From assembly GCF_009758205.1 (NCBI RefSeq), contig NZ_WRXN01000001.1, positions 806,001-870,000 on the forward strand: a DNA stretch of 64,000 nucleotides. The letters run 5' to 3'. This document shows, one piece after another, positions 50,439 through 59,679 of the stretch; positions within the stretch are counted from its first letter, which is position 1; the number at the start of each line of letters is the position of its first letter. The translations under genes and the position numbers were made by a program. The notes beneath the pieces are model-generated. The model was not told the origin of the DNA. It saw nothing but the letters and a program-made list of their open reading frames with translations, and did no database searches. This DNA comes from Chitinophaga tropicalis (GTDB lineage: Bacteria > Bacteroidota > Bacteroidia > Chitinophagales > Chitinophagaceae).

Positions 50439-51443
50439 GTGAAAGCAGGTATTATAGGTAGTGGCAGCTGGGCCACGGCGTTAGCCAAAATATTAACGGA
50501 CAATGGCAGGCAGATTGCCTGGTGGATCAGGAATGAGGATACTATCCGTTACATGCAGTTACGCCATCACAACAGGCACTATCTCACTTCTGTATACTTT
50601 GATACCAGTCTGATACAATTGAGCAGCAACATAGAGGAAGTAGTTGCAGCCAGTGATGTATTGGTACTTGCCGTACCATCTGCTTTCCTGGAAGATGTGT
50701 TGCTGCAGTTAACACCTGAAATGCTGGAAGGTAAAAAGGTGATCAATGCCATTAAAGGTCTGGTGCCGGGCAACAACCTGCTCATCAACGATTATCTTTC
50801 TGAGATCTTTGATCTGCCGCTGGAACGATATTTCACTATTACCGGCCCCTGTCATGCAGAAGAAGTGGCTAATGAAAAACTTTCTTACCTGACCTTTTCC
50901 GGTTTGCAGGAAACGCAGGCCCAGTCAATGGCAGACATGTTCACTAACAGTTACCTGCAAACGATAGTGAACCATGATGTAATAGGTGTACAGCTGGCAG
51001 CGGTGCTGAAGAACATTTATGCTCTTGGCGCAGGTATAGCCCATGGTCTTGAATACGGAGATAATTTCATCAGTGTATATATAACCAACTGTTTCCGGGA
51101 AATGCAGCATTTCCTGGAGGCTTACGGTAAAGAACATACGGAGGCAGGACAGGAGCATAATTATAATGCCAGCGCTTACCTGGGCGATCTGCTTGTAACC
51201 TGTTATTCCCTGCATAGCCGTAACCGCACCTTCGGGAATATGATAGGTAAAGGCTACAGTGTAAAAGCCGCGCAACTGGAACTGAACATGATAGCTGAAG
51301 GATATTACGCCAGTAAATGCCTATTTGAAATGAACCTGGAAGTAGGTGCATATATGCCTGTGGCTCAGGCGGTTTATACCATATTGTGGCAACATCTTAA
51401 TCCACGGGAAGCCTTCCTTTCCTTAGAGAAAGGATTTATTTAA
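50439..51443 (+). CDS. gpsA: NAD(P)-dependent glycerol-3-phosphate dehydrogenase
   Basis: A 334-residue enzyme reducing dihydroxyacetone phosphate to sn-glycerol 3-phosphate for phospholipid synthesis. MKAGIIGSGSWATALAKIL is the dinucleotide-binding start from a GTG codon. FTITGPCHAEEVANEKLSYL, LAAVLKNIYALGAGI with the catalytic lysine, and SRNRTFGNMIGKG follow. Length and order are normal. It lies downstream of the TAC module but on the other strand, with no sign of shared function. Confidence 0.96.
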   Translation: MKAGIIGSGSWATALAKILTDNGRQIAWWIRNEDTIRYMQLRHHNRHYLTSVYFDTSLIQLSSNIEEVVAASDVLVLAVPSAFLEDVLLQLTPEMLEGKKVINAIKGLVPGNNLLINDYLSEIFDLPLERYFTITGPCHAEEVANEKLSYLTFSGLQETQAQSMADMFTNSYLQTIVNHDVIGVQLAAVLKNIYALGAGIAHGLEYGDNFISVYITNCFREMQHFLEAYGKEHTEAGQEHNYNASAYLGDLLVTCYSLHSRNRTFGNMIGKGYSVKAAQLELNMIAEGYYASKCLFEMNLEVGAYMPVAQAVYTILWQHLNPREAFLSLEKGFI

Positions 51444-51532
51444 TTGAATGTTAACGTCTTGTTAAGATGTGGATAAGATAGGTTAGGCATTTTTGCAGCA
51501 GATTCATCATTATTTAATAATCTATATTCTGC

Positions 51533-54500
51533 ATGCCACTAAACCATTCTTATCTGCGCATCTTTGCCGCAGGATTCCTCCTGTTTTTTCTCTCTTTTAC
51601 GGCAGTAGCCCAGCAGGCTATCACCGGTAAAGTGATCTCCGGCGATGATAAACAGCCCTTACCTGGCGCAACCATCCAGGTGAAAGGGGGCACAAAAAGA
51701 GCCATTACAGACAACACCGGCAACTTTACCATCCAGGCCGGGAACAATGACATCCTTATTATCAGCAGTGTTGGCTTTACCACCCAGGAACTGAAAGCCG
51801 GCGACGCCGCTACTGTGGCCATGGCTACCGACACCAAAGGGTTGGGAGAGGTGGTAGTGACCGCTCTTGGTATTAAAAAAGAGCGGAAGAAACTGGGTTA
51901 TGCTCTCCAGGAAGTGAAAGGAGACGACCTCACCGTAGCCCGTGAAAGCAATGTAGTGAACCAGCTGGCCGGTAAAGTAGCAGGTGTGACCGTAATAAGC
52001 AGCCCTTCCGGTGTAGGCGGTTCTGCCAGGGTATCTATCCGTGGGGAACGTTCTGTAGACCTCAATAAGAACCAGCCCCTGTATGTAATTGATGGTGTGC
52101 CCATCAGCAATGCCATCACCGGTGCAAATGGCAGTAATAATATGGAGGTGGACTTTGGCAACGGCGCCAGCTTCATCAACCCTGACGATATTGAGAGCAT
52201 GAGCGTGCTGAAAGGCCCTGCAGCAGCTGCCTTATACGGCTCCAGGGCAGCTAATGGCGTGGTAATGATCAAGACAAAAGCCGGGCGTAAGCAAAAAGGG
52301 ATCGGCGTAGAGGTAAACAGCAACCTTACTATAGAAACTCCCCTGAAGCTGCCGGAATACCAGAAAGTATACGGCCAGGGTAACAGCAGCGGCGGCGACT
52401 TCGCCTTTGTGAACGGCGCCGGCGGCGGACTGGCAGATGGTACCGACGAAGGATGGGGACCCGCTTTTAAAGGACAGCTTTATCCACAGTTCAATTCTCC
52501 CCGTACCCTGAACGGCCAGGCTATTCCTTATACCGGTGGAGATCTGAATGCCCCTGCAGGCAGCACTATTACCCCCACAAAATGGGAGGCCGACAATGAC
52601 AACCTGAAGAACTTCCTTGAAACGGGAAATACCTTCACTAATAACGTAGCCCTTACCGGCGCTAACGATAATGGTGATTTCCGGTTAAGCTATACCAATC
52701 TTCACCAGAAAGGTATTGTACCTAATACAGGCCTGGACAGGAATACCACTACTTTCTCCGGAGGCTATCACCTGACGCCCAAATTCACTGCCAGGGCTTT
52801 TGTGAGCTATATCAAGAGTGAGAGCGACAACCGTCCTTCTATCAGCTACGGTACAGAAAGTATTATGTACCTGTTCAACTGCTGGCTGCCCGCTTCTGTG
52901 AAAGTGAGCGATCTGAAACGCCTGTGGATGAGGGGGCGCGAAAACCAGCAGCAGTACAACTGGAACTACAACTATCACGATAACCCTTACATGACCGTGT
53001 TTCAAAACACTAACGGTCAGTTTTATGACAGGATCATTGGGAACGTGATCCTCCGTTATGACCTTGCAGACTGGCTGAACGTTCAGCTTCGTACTGCAAC
53101 GGACTGGAGCAGCGAACGCAGGGAATACCGCCGTGCATTCAGCACCCAGCGTTTCCCTTATGGCGAATACAGGGAAGTGGACATCATCAACGAAGAGCGT
53201 AACTCAGATTTCCTGTTCACTGCCAATAAAGAGATCAACTCAGACTTTTCTGTGAACGGTACTTTTGGCGGTAACCAGATGAAGCAGACCTCCCTTTTTA
53301 AAGAAGCAGTGGCTGGTCAGCTGAACCTCCCCAATATCTACAGGCTAACCAATTCCAGGATAGCGCTGGTGTCTAATGAGAATGACGTGGGTAAGAAGAT
53401 CAACAGTTTATATGGTTCTGCCGGTGTATCCTGGAAGAACAAACTGTTCCTGGATGTAACGGGCCGTAACGACTGGAGCAGCGCCCTGACCCTGCCGGAA
53501 GATCTGAAGAGCCTCGGTAAGGAGCAGAATTCCTATTTCTATTCTTCAGTGGCTTTGAGTGCTATTATCAGTGATATGATCACATTGCCTTCTGTGTTCA
53601 GCTTTGCTAAAGTAAGAGCCAGCTTTGCGCAGGTAGGTAATGACACCGATCCGTTTGCATTTACCCAGACCTACAACCGTAGCGATCCTTATGGGGCAGC
53701 ACAGGTGTATGAAGAGACCAGCAGGTTGTCTAACCTGAACCTGAAACCGGAGATCAGCTCTGCCTATGAATTTGGTACGGACCTGCGTTTCTTCCAGAAC
53801 CGCCTTGGACTGGATGTGACCTATTACCAGAGTAATACCAGGAACCAGATACTGAACATTCCTTTATCTAATACCAGCGGGTATGAGACCCGGGTTATCA
53901 ATGCCGGTTCTATCCGCAATAATGGTGTGGAAGTGATGCTGAATGTAATGCCGGTGAAAACGAAAAATTTCAGCTGGGACGCTTATGTGAACTTCTCTGC
54001 CAACCGCAGCAAGGTGATAGAGCTGAGCGATGAGCTGGACAACTATGTAATGGCAGACAGAAGCGTAAGCGTGGAAGCCAGGGTAGGACAGCGTATGGGA
54101 GACCTATATGGAATCGGTTTTGCAAGAGTGCAGAGCTCTGACCCTGATGCGCCATATTATGATGCATCGAAGCAGTATACCGGTCAGATGGTATTTGCGG
54201 CTAATGGTCGCCCGATGGCTACTACAGAAAAGATCAAGCTGGGTAACTACAATCCGGACTGGCTGATGGGGGTAGGTAATACTTTCAATTATAAAGGAGT
54301 GAAGCTGAGTTTCCTGTTTGACATTCGCCAGGGAGGTAAACTTTATTCCCATACCCAGACTGTGGGCCGTGAAGGCGGGATCATTAAAGAGACCCTGGAA
54401 GGCCGTGCAGATGGTTATGACATCACTAAAGAAGGTAATGGTGTGATAGGACAGGGCGTTACCCAGAAAACAGATGGCACTTTTGCTACTAACACTACCA

Positions 54501-54811
54501 AAGTGCCTGTGCGTGAGTGGCATAGTGCCTGGACCGGTGGCCGTTCCATTGCAGAAGGGGTGATGTATGATGCTTCTTTTATAAAGCTTCGGGAGCTGCA
54601 GATAGGCTATAGTTTCCCTTCTTTTGGCAAAGGTCTGATCAAGGGGCTGAATGTATCGCTGGTGGGACGTAACCTGTTGCTGTGGGATAATGTACCGCAT
54701 GTGGACCCTGAGAATATGTCTTATTCCGGTGGTACTGCATTGCCAGGTATTGAATATATGAGCCTTCCTACCACCCGTAGTTATGGTGTGAATCTCAGCT
54801 TTAAACTCTAA
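51533..54811 (+). CDS. SusC/RagA-family TonB-dependent outer membrane receptor
   Basis: A 1092-residue outer-membrane transporter. A signal peptide (LRIFAAGFLLFFLSFTAVAQ) is followed by a CarboxypepD_reg domain (residues about 27-100), then a plug domain with ALGIKKERKKLGYALQEVKG, PLYVIDGVPISNAI and the SusC-type VLKGPAAAALYGSRAANGVV. The rest is a beta-barrel ending NLSFKL. No STN domain is present, so this receptor is unlikely to signal directly to an anti-sigma factor. With the SusD-like lipoprotein downstream it takes up a glycan or peptide across the outer membrane. No glycoside hydrolase is adjacent, so the substrate is unknown. Confidence 0.95.
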   Translation: MPLNHSYLRIFAAGFLLFFLSFTAVAQQAITGKVISGDDKQPLPGATIQVKGGTKRAITDNTGNFTIQAGNNDILIISSVGFTTQELKAGDAATVAMATDTKGLGEVVVTALGIKKERKKLGYALQEVKGDDLTVARESNVVNQLAGKVAGVTVISSPSGVGGSARVSIRGERSVDLNKNQPLYVIDGVPISNAITGANGSNNMEVDFGNGASFINPDDIESMSVLKGPAAAALYGSRAANGVVMIKTKAGRKQKGIGVEVNSNLTIETPLKLPEYQKVYGQGNSSGGDFAFVNGAGGGLADGTDEGWGPAFKGQLYPQFNSPRTLNGQAIPYTGGDLNAPAGSTITPTKWEADNDNLKNFLETGNTFTNNVALTGANDNGDFRLSYTNLHQKGIVPNTGLDRNTTTFSGGYHLTPKFTARAFVSYIKSESDNRPSISYGTESIMYLFNCWLPASVKVSDLKRLWMRGRENQQQYNWNYNYHDNPYMTVFQNTNGQFYDRIIGNVILRYDLADWLNVQLRTATDWSSERREYRRAFSTQRFPYGEYREVDIINEERNSDFLFTANKEINSDFSVNGTFGGNQMKQTSLFKEAVAGQLNLPNIYRLTNSRIALVSNENDVGKKINSLYGSAGVSWKNKLFLDVTGRNDWSSALTLPEDLKSLGKEQNSYFYSSVALSAIISDMITLPSVFSFAKVRASFAQVGNDTDPFAFTQTYNRSDPYGAAQVYEETSRLSNLNLKPEISSAYEFGTDLRFFQNRLGLDVTYYQSNTRNQILNIPLSNTSGYETRVINAGSIRNNGVEVMLNVMPVKTKNFSWDAYVNFSANRSKVIELSDELDNYVMADRSVSVEARVGQRMGDLYGIGFARVQSSDPDAPYYDASKQYTGQMVFAANGRPMATTEKIKLGNYNPDWLMGVGNTFNYKGVKLSFLFDIRQGGKLYSHTQTVGREGGIIKETLEGRADGYDITKEGNGVIGQGVTQKTDGTFATNTTKVPVREWHSAWTGGRSIAEGVMYDASFIKLRELQIGYSFPSFGKGLIKGLNVSLVGRNLLLWDNVPHVDPENMSYSGGTALPGIEYMSLPTTRSYGVNLSFKL

Positions 54812-54893
54812 AAAGGACAGGAATGAAACCGCGGGTGACAGATTCTCCTGTATTCGCGGTTCCATCTGACCGATAAAAATCAAATATTGACAG

Positions 54894-56399
54894 ATGAAAC
54901 TATTTAAGATATTTATACTGGCAGGGCTTCTGGCATCCTGTACCAAGGACTTCAGGGAAACCAATACCAACAATAACAATCCTACTAATGTAACGCCTGA
55001 CCTGCTGCTGAGTGGTGTGATCAGGAATATGATGAACCGGCAGGTAAACAGCGCCTGGGGCATTGGCAACATTGTGGTACAGCATCACGCCAAGATCCAG
55101 TTCGTAAATGAGGACCGGTACCTCTGGGGAGAGCAGAACAGTGTGTGGGACGATGTATATGATAATTATCGCAATCTGCAGAACATCTTCACTACGCTGG
55201 GGCAGGATACTACTAACCCTTATTATGGAGTTTCTCTTGTGTTGAAATCCTGGATGTTTGCCCAGGCAACTGATGCTTATGGCGACATCCCTTATTCTGA
55301 GGCCGGTAAAGCCAAGCTGGAGGGTGTTTATCAGCCGGCGTATGACAAGCAGGAAGATATTTATGCCGGTATCCTGAAAGATCTGGCTCGTGCTAACTCC
55401 CTGCTGGCGGTAAGTGGTACTACGCTGGATGGGGATATCCTGTTTGGTGGTGGAGCGGCTTCTATTATCAAGTGGCGTAAGCTGGCTAACTCCCTGCGGT
55501 TACGTTACCTGTTGCGTATGTCTAAACAGAAGAACGTGAGTGCGCAGATGCAGGCGATAGTTGCCGATGCTGTTAATAATCCTGTGTTTACCGGTAATGC
55601 TGATAATGCGGAGATGGTCTATCTGTCAGCCGCTCCTAACCAGTGGCCGTTGTATACTTCCCGTGTGGGTTCTATCGACGAGTTCCGTGTCAGCAAGACT
55701 TTGAGTGATCGTCTTACGGCTTTGGGCGACCCCAGGCTGAAGGTGTTTGGTCGGCCGACGCAGACTTCCGTAACAGCTGGTACTCCGAAGATACAAGGTA
55801 TTCCTAATGGCCTGAGCGATGTGGATGCGCTGGCGTATAATGGTGGTGTACAGGGTGTATCCCGTGTGGGGTATACTTTTGCCTGCCTGGTATGTAATGA
55901 CCTGAACCAGGCTCCGCCGGACCCTGCTGCTCCCCGGGCGTTGCTTATGACCTATGCTGAGCTTCAGTTCATTCTTGCAGAGGCCCGGGAGAAGAACCTG
56001 ATCTCTACCGGTGATGCGGCTACTTATTATACTAATGGCATTACTGCCAATTTTGACTACTGGAAGAGTATAGTTCCTGCTCAATATGGTATTGATGTGA
56101 CTATGCCTGCTGGTTATCTTACCCAGACCACCGTTGCTTATACGGGGGATGTGCTGGCGAAGATCGCCTTGCAGAAGTGGATCGCATTTTATTTTAATGG
56201 GTTGGAGGCCTGGTATGACTGGAGAAGGACGGGAATGCCGGAGGTTATTCCGGGACCGTCTAACCTGAATAATAACCTGGTACCGGTGAGGTTTATCTAT
56301 CCGTTGAAGGAACAGTCTCTTAACGGGGTGCATCGTATGGAAGCGGTGACCCGCCAGGGAGCGGATAACCTGAATACGAAGATGTGGTTAATTAAATAA
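54894..56399 (+). CDS. SusD/RagB-family surface lipoprotein
   Basis: A 501-residue lipoprotein. FKIFILAGLLASC forms the signal with lipobox. WMFAQATDAYGDIPYSEAG and the late motif LVPVRFIYPLKEQSLNGVHR are recognisable SusD features, and SIIKWRKLANSLRLRYLLRM belongs to the TPR-rich helical part. It acts as the lid over the SusC-like channel and binds the imported substrate. It starts 82 bases after the SusC-like gene, so the two form an operon. Confidence 0.93.
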   Translation: MKLFKIFILAGLLASCTKDFRETNTNNNNPTNVTPDLLLSGVIRNMMNRQVNSAWGIGNIVVQHHAKIQFVNEDRYLWGEQNSVWDDVYDNYRNLQNIFTTLGQDTTNPYYGVSLVLKSWMFAQATDAYGDIPYSEAGKAKLEGVYQPAYDKQEDIYAGILKDLARANSLLAVSGTTLDGDILFGGGAASIIKWRKLANSLRLRYLLRMSKQKNVSAQMQAIVADAVNNPVFTGNADNAEMVYLSAAPNQWPLYTSRVGSIDEFRVSKTLSDRLTALGDPRLKVFGRPTQTSVTAGTPKIQGIPNGLSDVDALAYNGGVQGVSRVGYTFACLVCNDLNQAPPDPAAPRALLMTYAELQFILAEAREKNLISTGDAATYYTNGITANFDYWKSIVPAQYGIDVTMPAGYLTQTTVAYTGDVLAKIALQKWIAFYFNGLEAWYDWRRTGMPEVIPGPSNLNNNLVPVRFIYPLKEQSLNGVHRMEAVTRQGADNLNTKMWLIK

Positions 56400-56430
56400 C
56401 TATACCGTGGCGCTAAAGTGCTACCGCAAT

Positions 56431-56485
56431 ACATGCACTAAACATGCTTAAGACATGCTTTAAACATGCTTGAGACATACTTGAA
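56431..56485. repeat. 11-bp tandem repeat, five copies
   Basis: Five consecutive 11-base units read acatgcactaa, acatgcttaag, acatgctttaa, acatgcttgag, acatacttgaa. The period is exact and the odd and even units differ in their last three bases, giving a 22-base superperiod. It lies between the SusD-like stop and its terminator. Confidence 0.85.
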
Positions 56486-56505
56486 AGGGGGAGTTGAGGA
56501 GTAGG

Positions 56506-56541
56506 AAAGGACGCTTTTGCCGGGAGGCAAAAGCGTCCTTT
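56506..56541. terminator. Bidirectional terminator, gcttttgcc family
   Basis: aaaggacgcttttgcc and ggcaaaagcgtccttt pair perfectly over 16 bases around ggga. It lies between the SusD-like gene and the convergent helicase gene. Confidence 0.88.
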
Positions 56542-56551
56542 TGTATACAAT

Positions 56552-57862
56552 CTATTTCGCGATGTCCATTTTCACTTTCTTGTTCTTGATCTTTTGTCCC
56601 TGGATGAGTGGGAGGGTAACTGCTGCTTTGCTCTTCCTTATAGCTACAAAGGAGAAGAAATCCTTTACTTCTATCAGGCCTATATCATCTTTTTTCAGCT
56701 GTCCTTTATTGGTGAGGAAGCCTACAATGTCAACTTTATTTACCTTATCCTTTTTACCTGCTCCTATAAAGAAGGTGGTCCATTTGGGTTTTTCCGGTAA
56801 TTCGACATTATCGGGAACCGTCATCAGTTCAACTTCCTCATTGATATATTCCGGTAGCTTCTCATCTGGTCCTATGAGCAGGATAGCGGTTCCGCTGGCA
56901 TCCATCCTGGCCGTTCTGCCATTGCGGTGGGTGAAGGTTTCGACGTTATGAGGCAGATGGTAGTGTATGATGTAGCGGATGTGAGGGATATCGAGGCCAC
57001 GGGCGGCAAGGTCTGTGGTGACAAGGATGTTGGAAGTGCCGTTCCTGAATTTACAGAGGGCGGCATCTCTTTCCTGTTGTTCCATGGCGCCGTGATAGAA
57101 AACACTGGTTAGTCCCTTTTCTTTCAGCAATCCATTGGTACGTTCTACGGCTTCCCTGTGGTTGCAGAAGACTATAGTGGGCCGGCTGCCCAGGTGGCAG
57201 ATAAGCCTGAACAGGGTATCTACTTTGTCTTTATCCTCGCTATCTACGTATTTCAGGGTGAGTGCTTCAGACTTTCCTTCTGTAAGGAAGTTCAGTTTTG
57301 CCGGTTCTTCCAAGCCAACAAAATCGGGTATTTCCACCGCTTCTGTGGCGGAAGTGAGGATCCTCTTTTTTAGGTTAGGCAGGGATTCTATGATAAATTC
57401 CATTTCATCCTGGAAGCCCAGTTCAAGGGATTTATCGAACTCATCCAATACAAGAGTGGTGATACCTGCGGTTTTTATATTTTCTCTGCGGATGTGGTCT
57501 CCCAGTCTGCCGGGGGTACCGACTATAAGAGCTGGTGCTTCCAGCAGGTTATTTTCTTCTGTTTCCCTCAGGTGCCCACCATAGCAGCAGGTTATTTTAA
57601 AGCCGGTGGTCATTTGTTTCCAGACCTTTTCAATCTGCATTGCCAGTTCCCGGGAGGGGGCAACTATGAGTGCCTGAGTACCGGGGATGTTTTTATCCAG
57701 CCTTTCGAGGATGGGAATTAAGAATCCCAGGGTCTTTCCTGAGCCGGTATTGGACAGTAAAATGACGTTGTCTGATTGTTGGTTCGCTTCTATGGAAGCG
57801 AGCTGCATTTCGTTCAGCTCGTCTATGCGGAGAGCGGAGAGTATGGTAGCGTATTTTTGCAT
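56552..57862 (-). CDS. DEAD-box RNA helicase with DbpA-type RNA-binding domain
   Basis: A 436-residue helicase. Motif I LSNTGSGKTLGFLIP, Ia PSRELAMQ, motif II DEFD (in VLDEFDKSLELGF) rather than DEAD, motif III TSAT and motif VI HRNGRTARMD are present. The last 75 residues match the DbpA RNA-binding domain (KWTTFFIGAGKKDKVNKVDI, then GLIEVKDFFSFVAIRKSKA). DbpA acts in 50S ribosome assembly by binding hairpin 92 of 23S rRNA; the specificity of this one is untested. The start lies upstream of the predicted Q motif. Confidence 0.9.
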   Translation of the reverse strand: MQKYATILSALRIDELNEMQLASIEANQQSDNVILLSNTGSGKTLGFLIPILERLDKNIPGTQALIVAPSRELAMQIEKVWKQMTTGFKITCCYGGHLRETEENNLLEAPALIVGTPGRLGDHIRRENIKTAGITTLVLDEFDKSLELGFQDEMEFIIESLPNLKKRILTSATEAVEIPDFVGLEEPAKLNFLTEGKSEALTLKYVDSEDKDKVDTLFRLICHLGSRPTIVFCNHREAVERTNGLLKEKGLTSVFYHGAMEQQERDAALCKFRNGTSNILVTTDLAARGLDIPHIRYIIHYHLPHNVETFTHRNGRTARMDASGTAILLIGPDEKLPEYINEEVELMTVPDNVELPEKPKWTTFFIGAGKKDKVNKVDIVGFLTNKGQLKKDDIGLIEVKDFFSFVAIRKSKAAVTLPLIQGQKIKNKKVKMDIAK

Positions 57863-57918
57863 CGGGGCAAAAGTACGGTTTTAGTGAAGATTTGGGGTAA
57901 ATCTGGATAATATTGACA

Positions 57919-58455
57919 TTAATGGATATGTAATATTTTATCCTTGTAATAGTATTCTGCTCCTGTAGTTATCTTTATTGCATCCAGGAATTCTTCAACT
58001 GGTTCTGACTTCAATATTGTACCAGTAAACTTTTTGTCTGCAATTTTACTGTTGTCTATAACTACCTGGATTCCGTACCAGCGGGGCAATATCTTCGTGA
58101 TTTCCGACAATGGCGTATTGTCTAGTTTATATCTGCCTTTTATCCAGAGCAGGTCATTTTCATTCAGGGTAGTCACTGTAGTTTCAGTTGTAGATATAGC
58201 AGCTTGTCCAGGGTTTAATTTAACTGAGTTGAAAGCAACAGCGCCCTCTACTAAAGAAACCTTTACCATACCTGAGTCATATGTATTCACATTGAAGGAG
58301 GTGCCGAGTACCTGCACGGCGCCTTTTGGGGTATGCAGGATAAAAGGCCGGTTTGGATCTTTTGCCACTTGCAGATAGGCTTCTCCCTCAATAGTAATTT
58401 CTCTTAAATTACCGGCAAACTTAAAAGGAAACTTAAGAGTAGTAGCGCTGTTCAA
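57919..58455 (-). pseudogene. FecR-family anti-sigma gene remnant lacking its N-terminal half
   Basis: 178 codons match the second half of FecR proteins: REITIEGEAYLQVAKDPNRP and KGAVQVLGTSFNVNTY from the FecR domain, then a DUF4974-like C-terminus (NTPLSEITKILPRWYGIQVV, TGTILKSEPVEEFLDAI). The cytoplasmic anti-sigma domain, the membrane helix and the start of the FecR domain are missing. The frame begins right after a TGA, at LNSATTLKFP, which in intact FecR follows about 120 residues of other sequence. No ECF sigma or SusC gene is near. A new TTG start could exist, but the product would lack its membrane anchor. Confidence 0.8.
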
Positions 58456-59071
58456 GGATCAGCAGCTCCTGGAGCTTGCGGGATAACCAGGCCTTACGCA
58501 GCGTAGTATTGACCATATTATATTTTACCTCCTTGTTCAGATGATACAGCTTATCCCATATCACCCCCGGAGTAGGCGTCAACACCCCGGGAACACCGCT
58601 GTTTATTTTAGACAGCCATCTGTTTACCAAAAGAGAACCAGATGAAAAGGTAGCCAGGAGATCAGGAGAATACTCATAATGTTGCACCTCATAAATGCCC
58701 GGTGTGAAAAGAGTTGGCTGCTGCAGCCGGTCTACCTGCAAACAGTTATACTGTCCCTGCAGAAGAGGAAGTACCGTCATGTCATGACGCACAACATTCA
58801 CACTGCCCTGCAGCATACAGCTGATAGTACTCAGCGGTTCCTTTACAGCAGGCAGAAGCTGTATGGGCTCCCTGACAATAAAAACATTATTACTTACGGA
58901 GCAACCCTGTACCATGGCTGTATGGTAAATGATATCCGCCGGTGGAGCGCTGACCAGTACCGGATCTGCAAAATCACAACGATATGCTGCATAATGGGAG
59001 GGGAGCTGATGGATTACTTTAATATGGTGTTCCGGGATACCAGGAAAGCCATATTCTATTGTGGCGTTCAT
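58433..59071 (-). pseudogene. AraC-type regulator remnant lacking its HTH domain
   Basis: 212 codons match the N-terminal sensory part of Bacteroidota AraC-type regulators (start MNATIEYGFPGIPEHHIKVI, then HDMTVLPLLQGQYNCLQV and KAWLSRKLQELLILEQ). Such regulators run to about 300 residues and end in a double helix-turn-helix; here the frame stops just where that domain should begin. Its last six codons overlap the FecR remnant in another frame. I read this as a product of a deletion joining araC to fecR. A standalone N-terminal domain protein cannot be excluded. Confidence 0.7.
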
Positions 59072-59679
59072 GTCATCAATAATTTATTTGAGGGGCATTG
59101 GCATACAGGTTTTTGAAACAGGTAATATTACCGGGTTAATGCAAGGACACAAAAAAAGTGAGGTTAATAAATCTTTAACAATTGAAGGAGCCAGGCTAAA
59201 GAACCTGGCTCTGTTATTTAAAACAAGAAAACAACCTGTTAAAACTCAATAAAAAACCAAAAGACAGATTCAAAAATAAAGGTGAGAAAACAGAAATCTG
59301 TGAACGGGATGTTAATGAAATAAAATTGTCCCGGAGATGTACCCCGGGACAATAACTAAAACAACAGCTATGAATGAAAAAACTAAATGCTTCTGAAAAA
59401 GTCCAATTACCATACCATCCCCCCTTCCTCTCAGAGGAGGAGAGTGGCACCTGCCAGAAAAAGCGCTCGTATTTGTGGAACCGATAACGGGACTGTGGAG
59501 AAAATTCCACAGTCCTGAAAGGTAAACGCTTGCCGGAGCTGCCAGTTCAGCAATGGATTGATATTTGGAAGTATAGAAGGATAGGTATTTTGGAAACAGA
59601 AAACAAGAGAAAAGACCTGTAATTGAGGAAGGATTGTTTCTTATTTGATAATCAATTAGTTAATGGAATAAGTGAACGC
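59072..59679. other. Long non-coding region rich in stem-loops
   Basis: About 600 bases with no recognised gene. Stem-loops are gagccagg/cctggctc (59188-59211), ttgtcccgg/ccgggacaa (59326-59351), tcctctc/agaggagga (near 59427-59442) and ggactgtgga/tccacagtcc (59490-59515). None has a clear T-run. The last one is 165 bases before the response-regulator start. Confidence 0.5.

Noticed and set aside
51460..51500. TAggcatttttg as a promoter of the SusC-like gene
   Set aside because: The spacing between TA and TTTG is wrong and no -33 element fits.
59098..59112. TGGCATA-cagg-TTTT as a second sigma-54 promoter
   Set aside because: The -24 part fits, but the -12 element lacks the needed G/C, and no gene starts within 500 bases.
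59214..59510. 98-codon minus-strand frame in the stem-loop region
   Set aside because: Composition (many Phe and Ser) fits read-through of A-rich sequence; it covers the hairpins and has no relative that I recognise.
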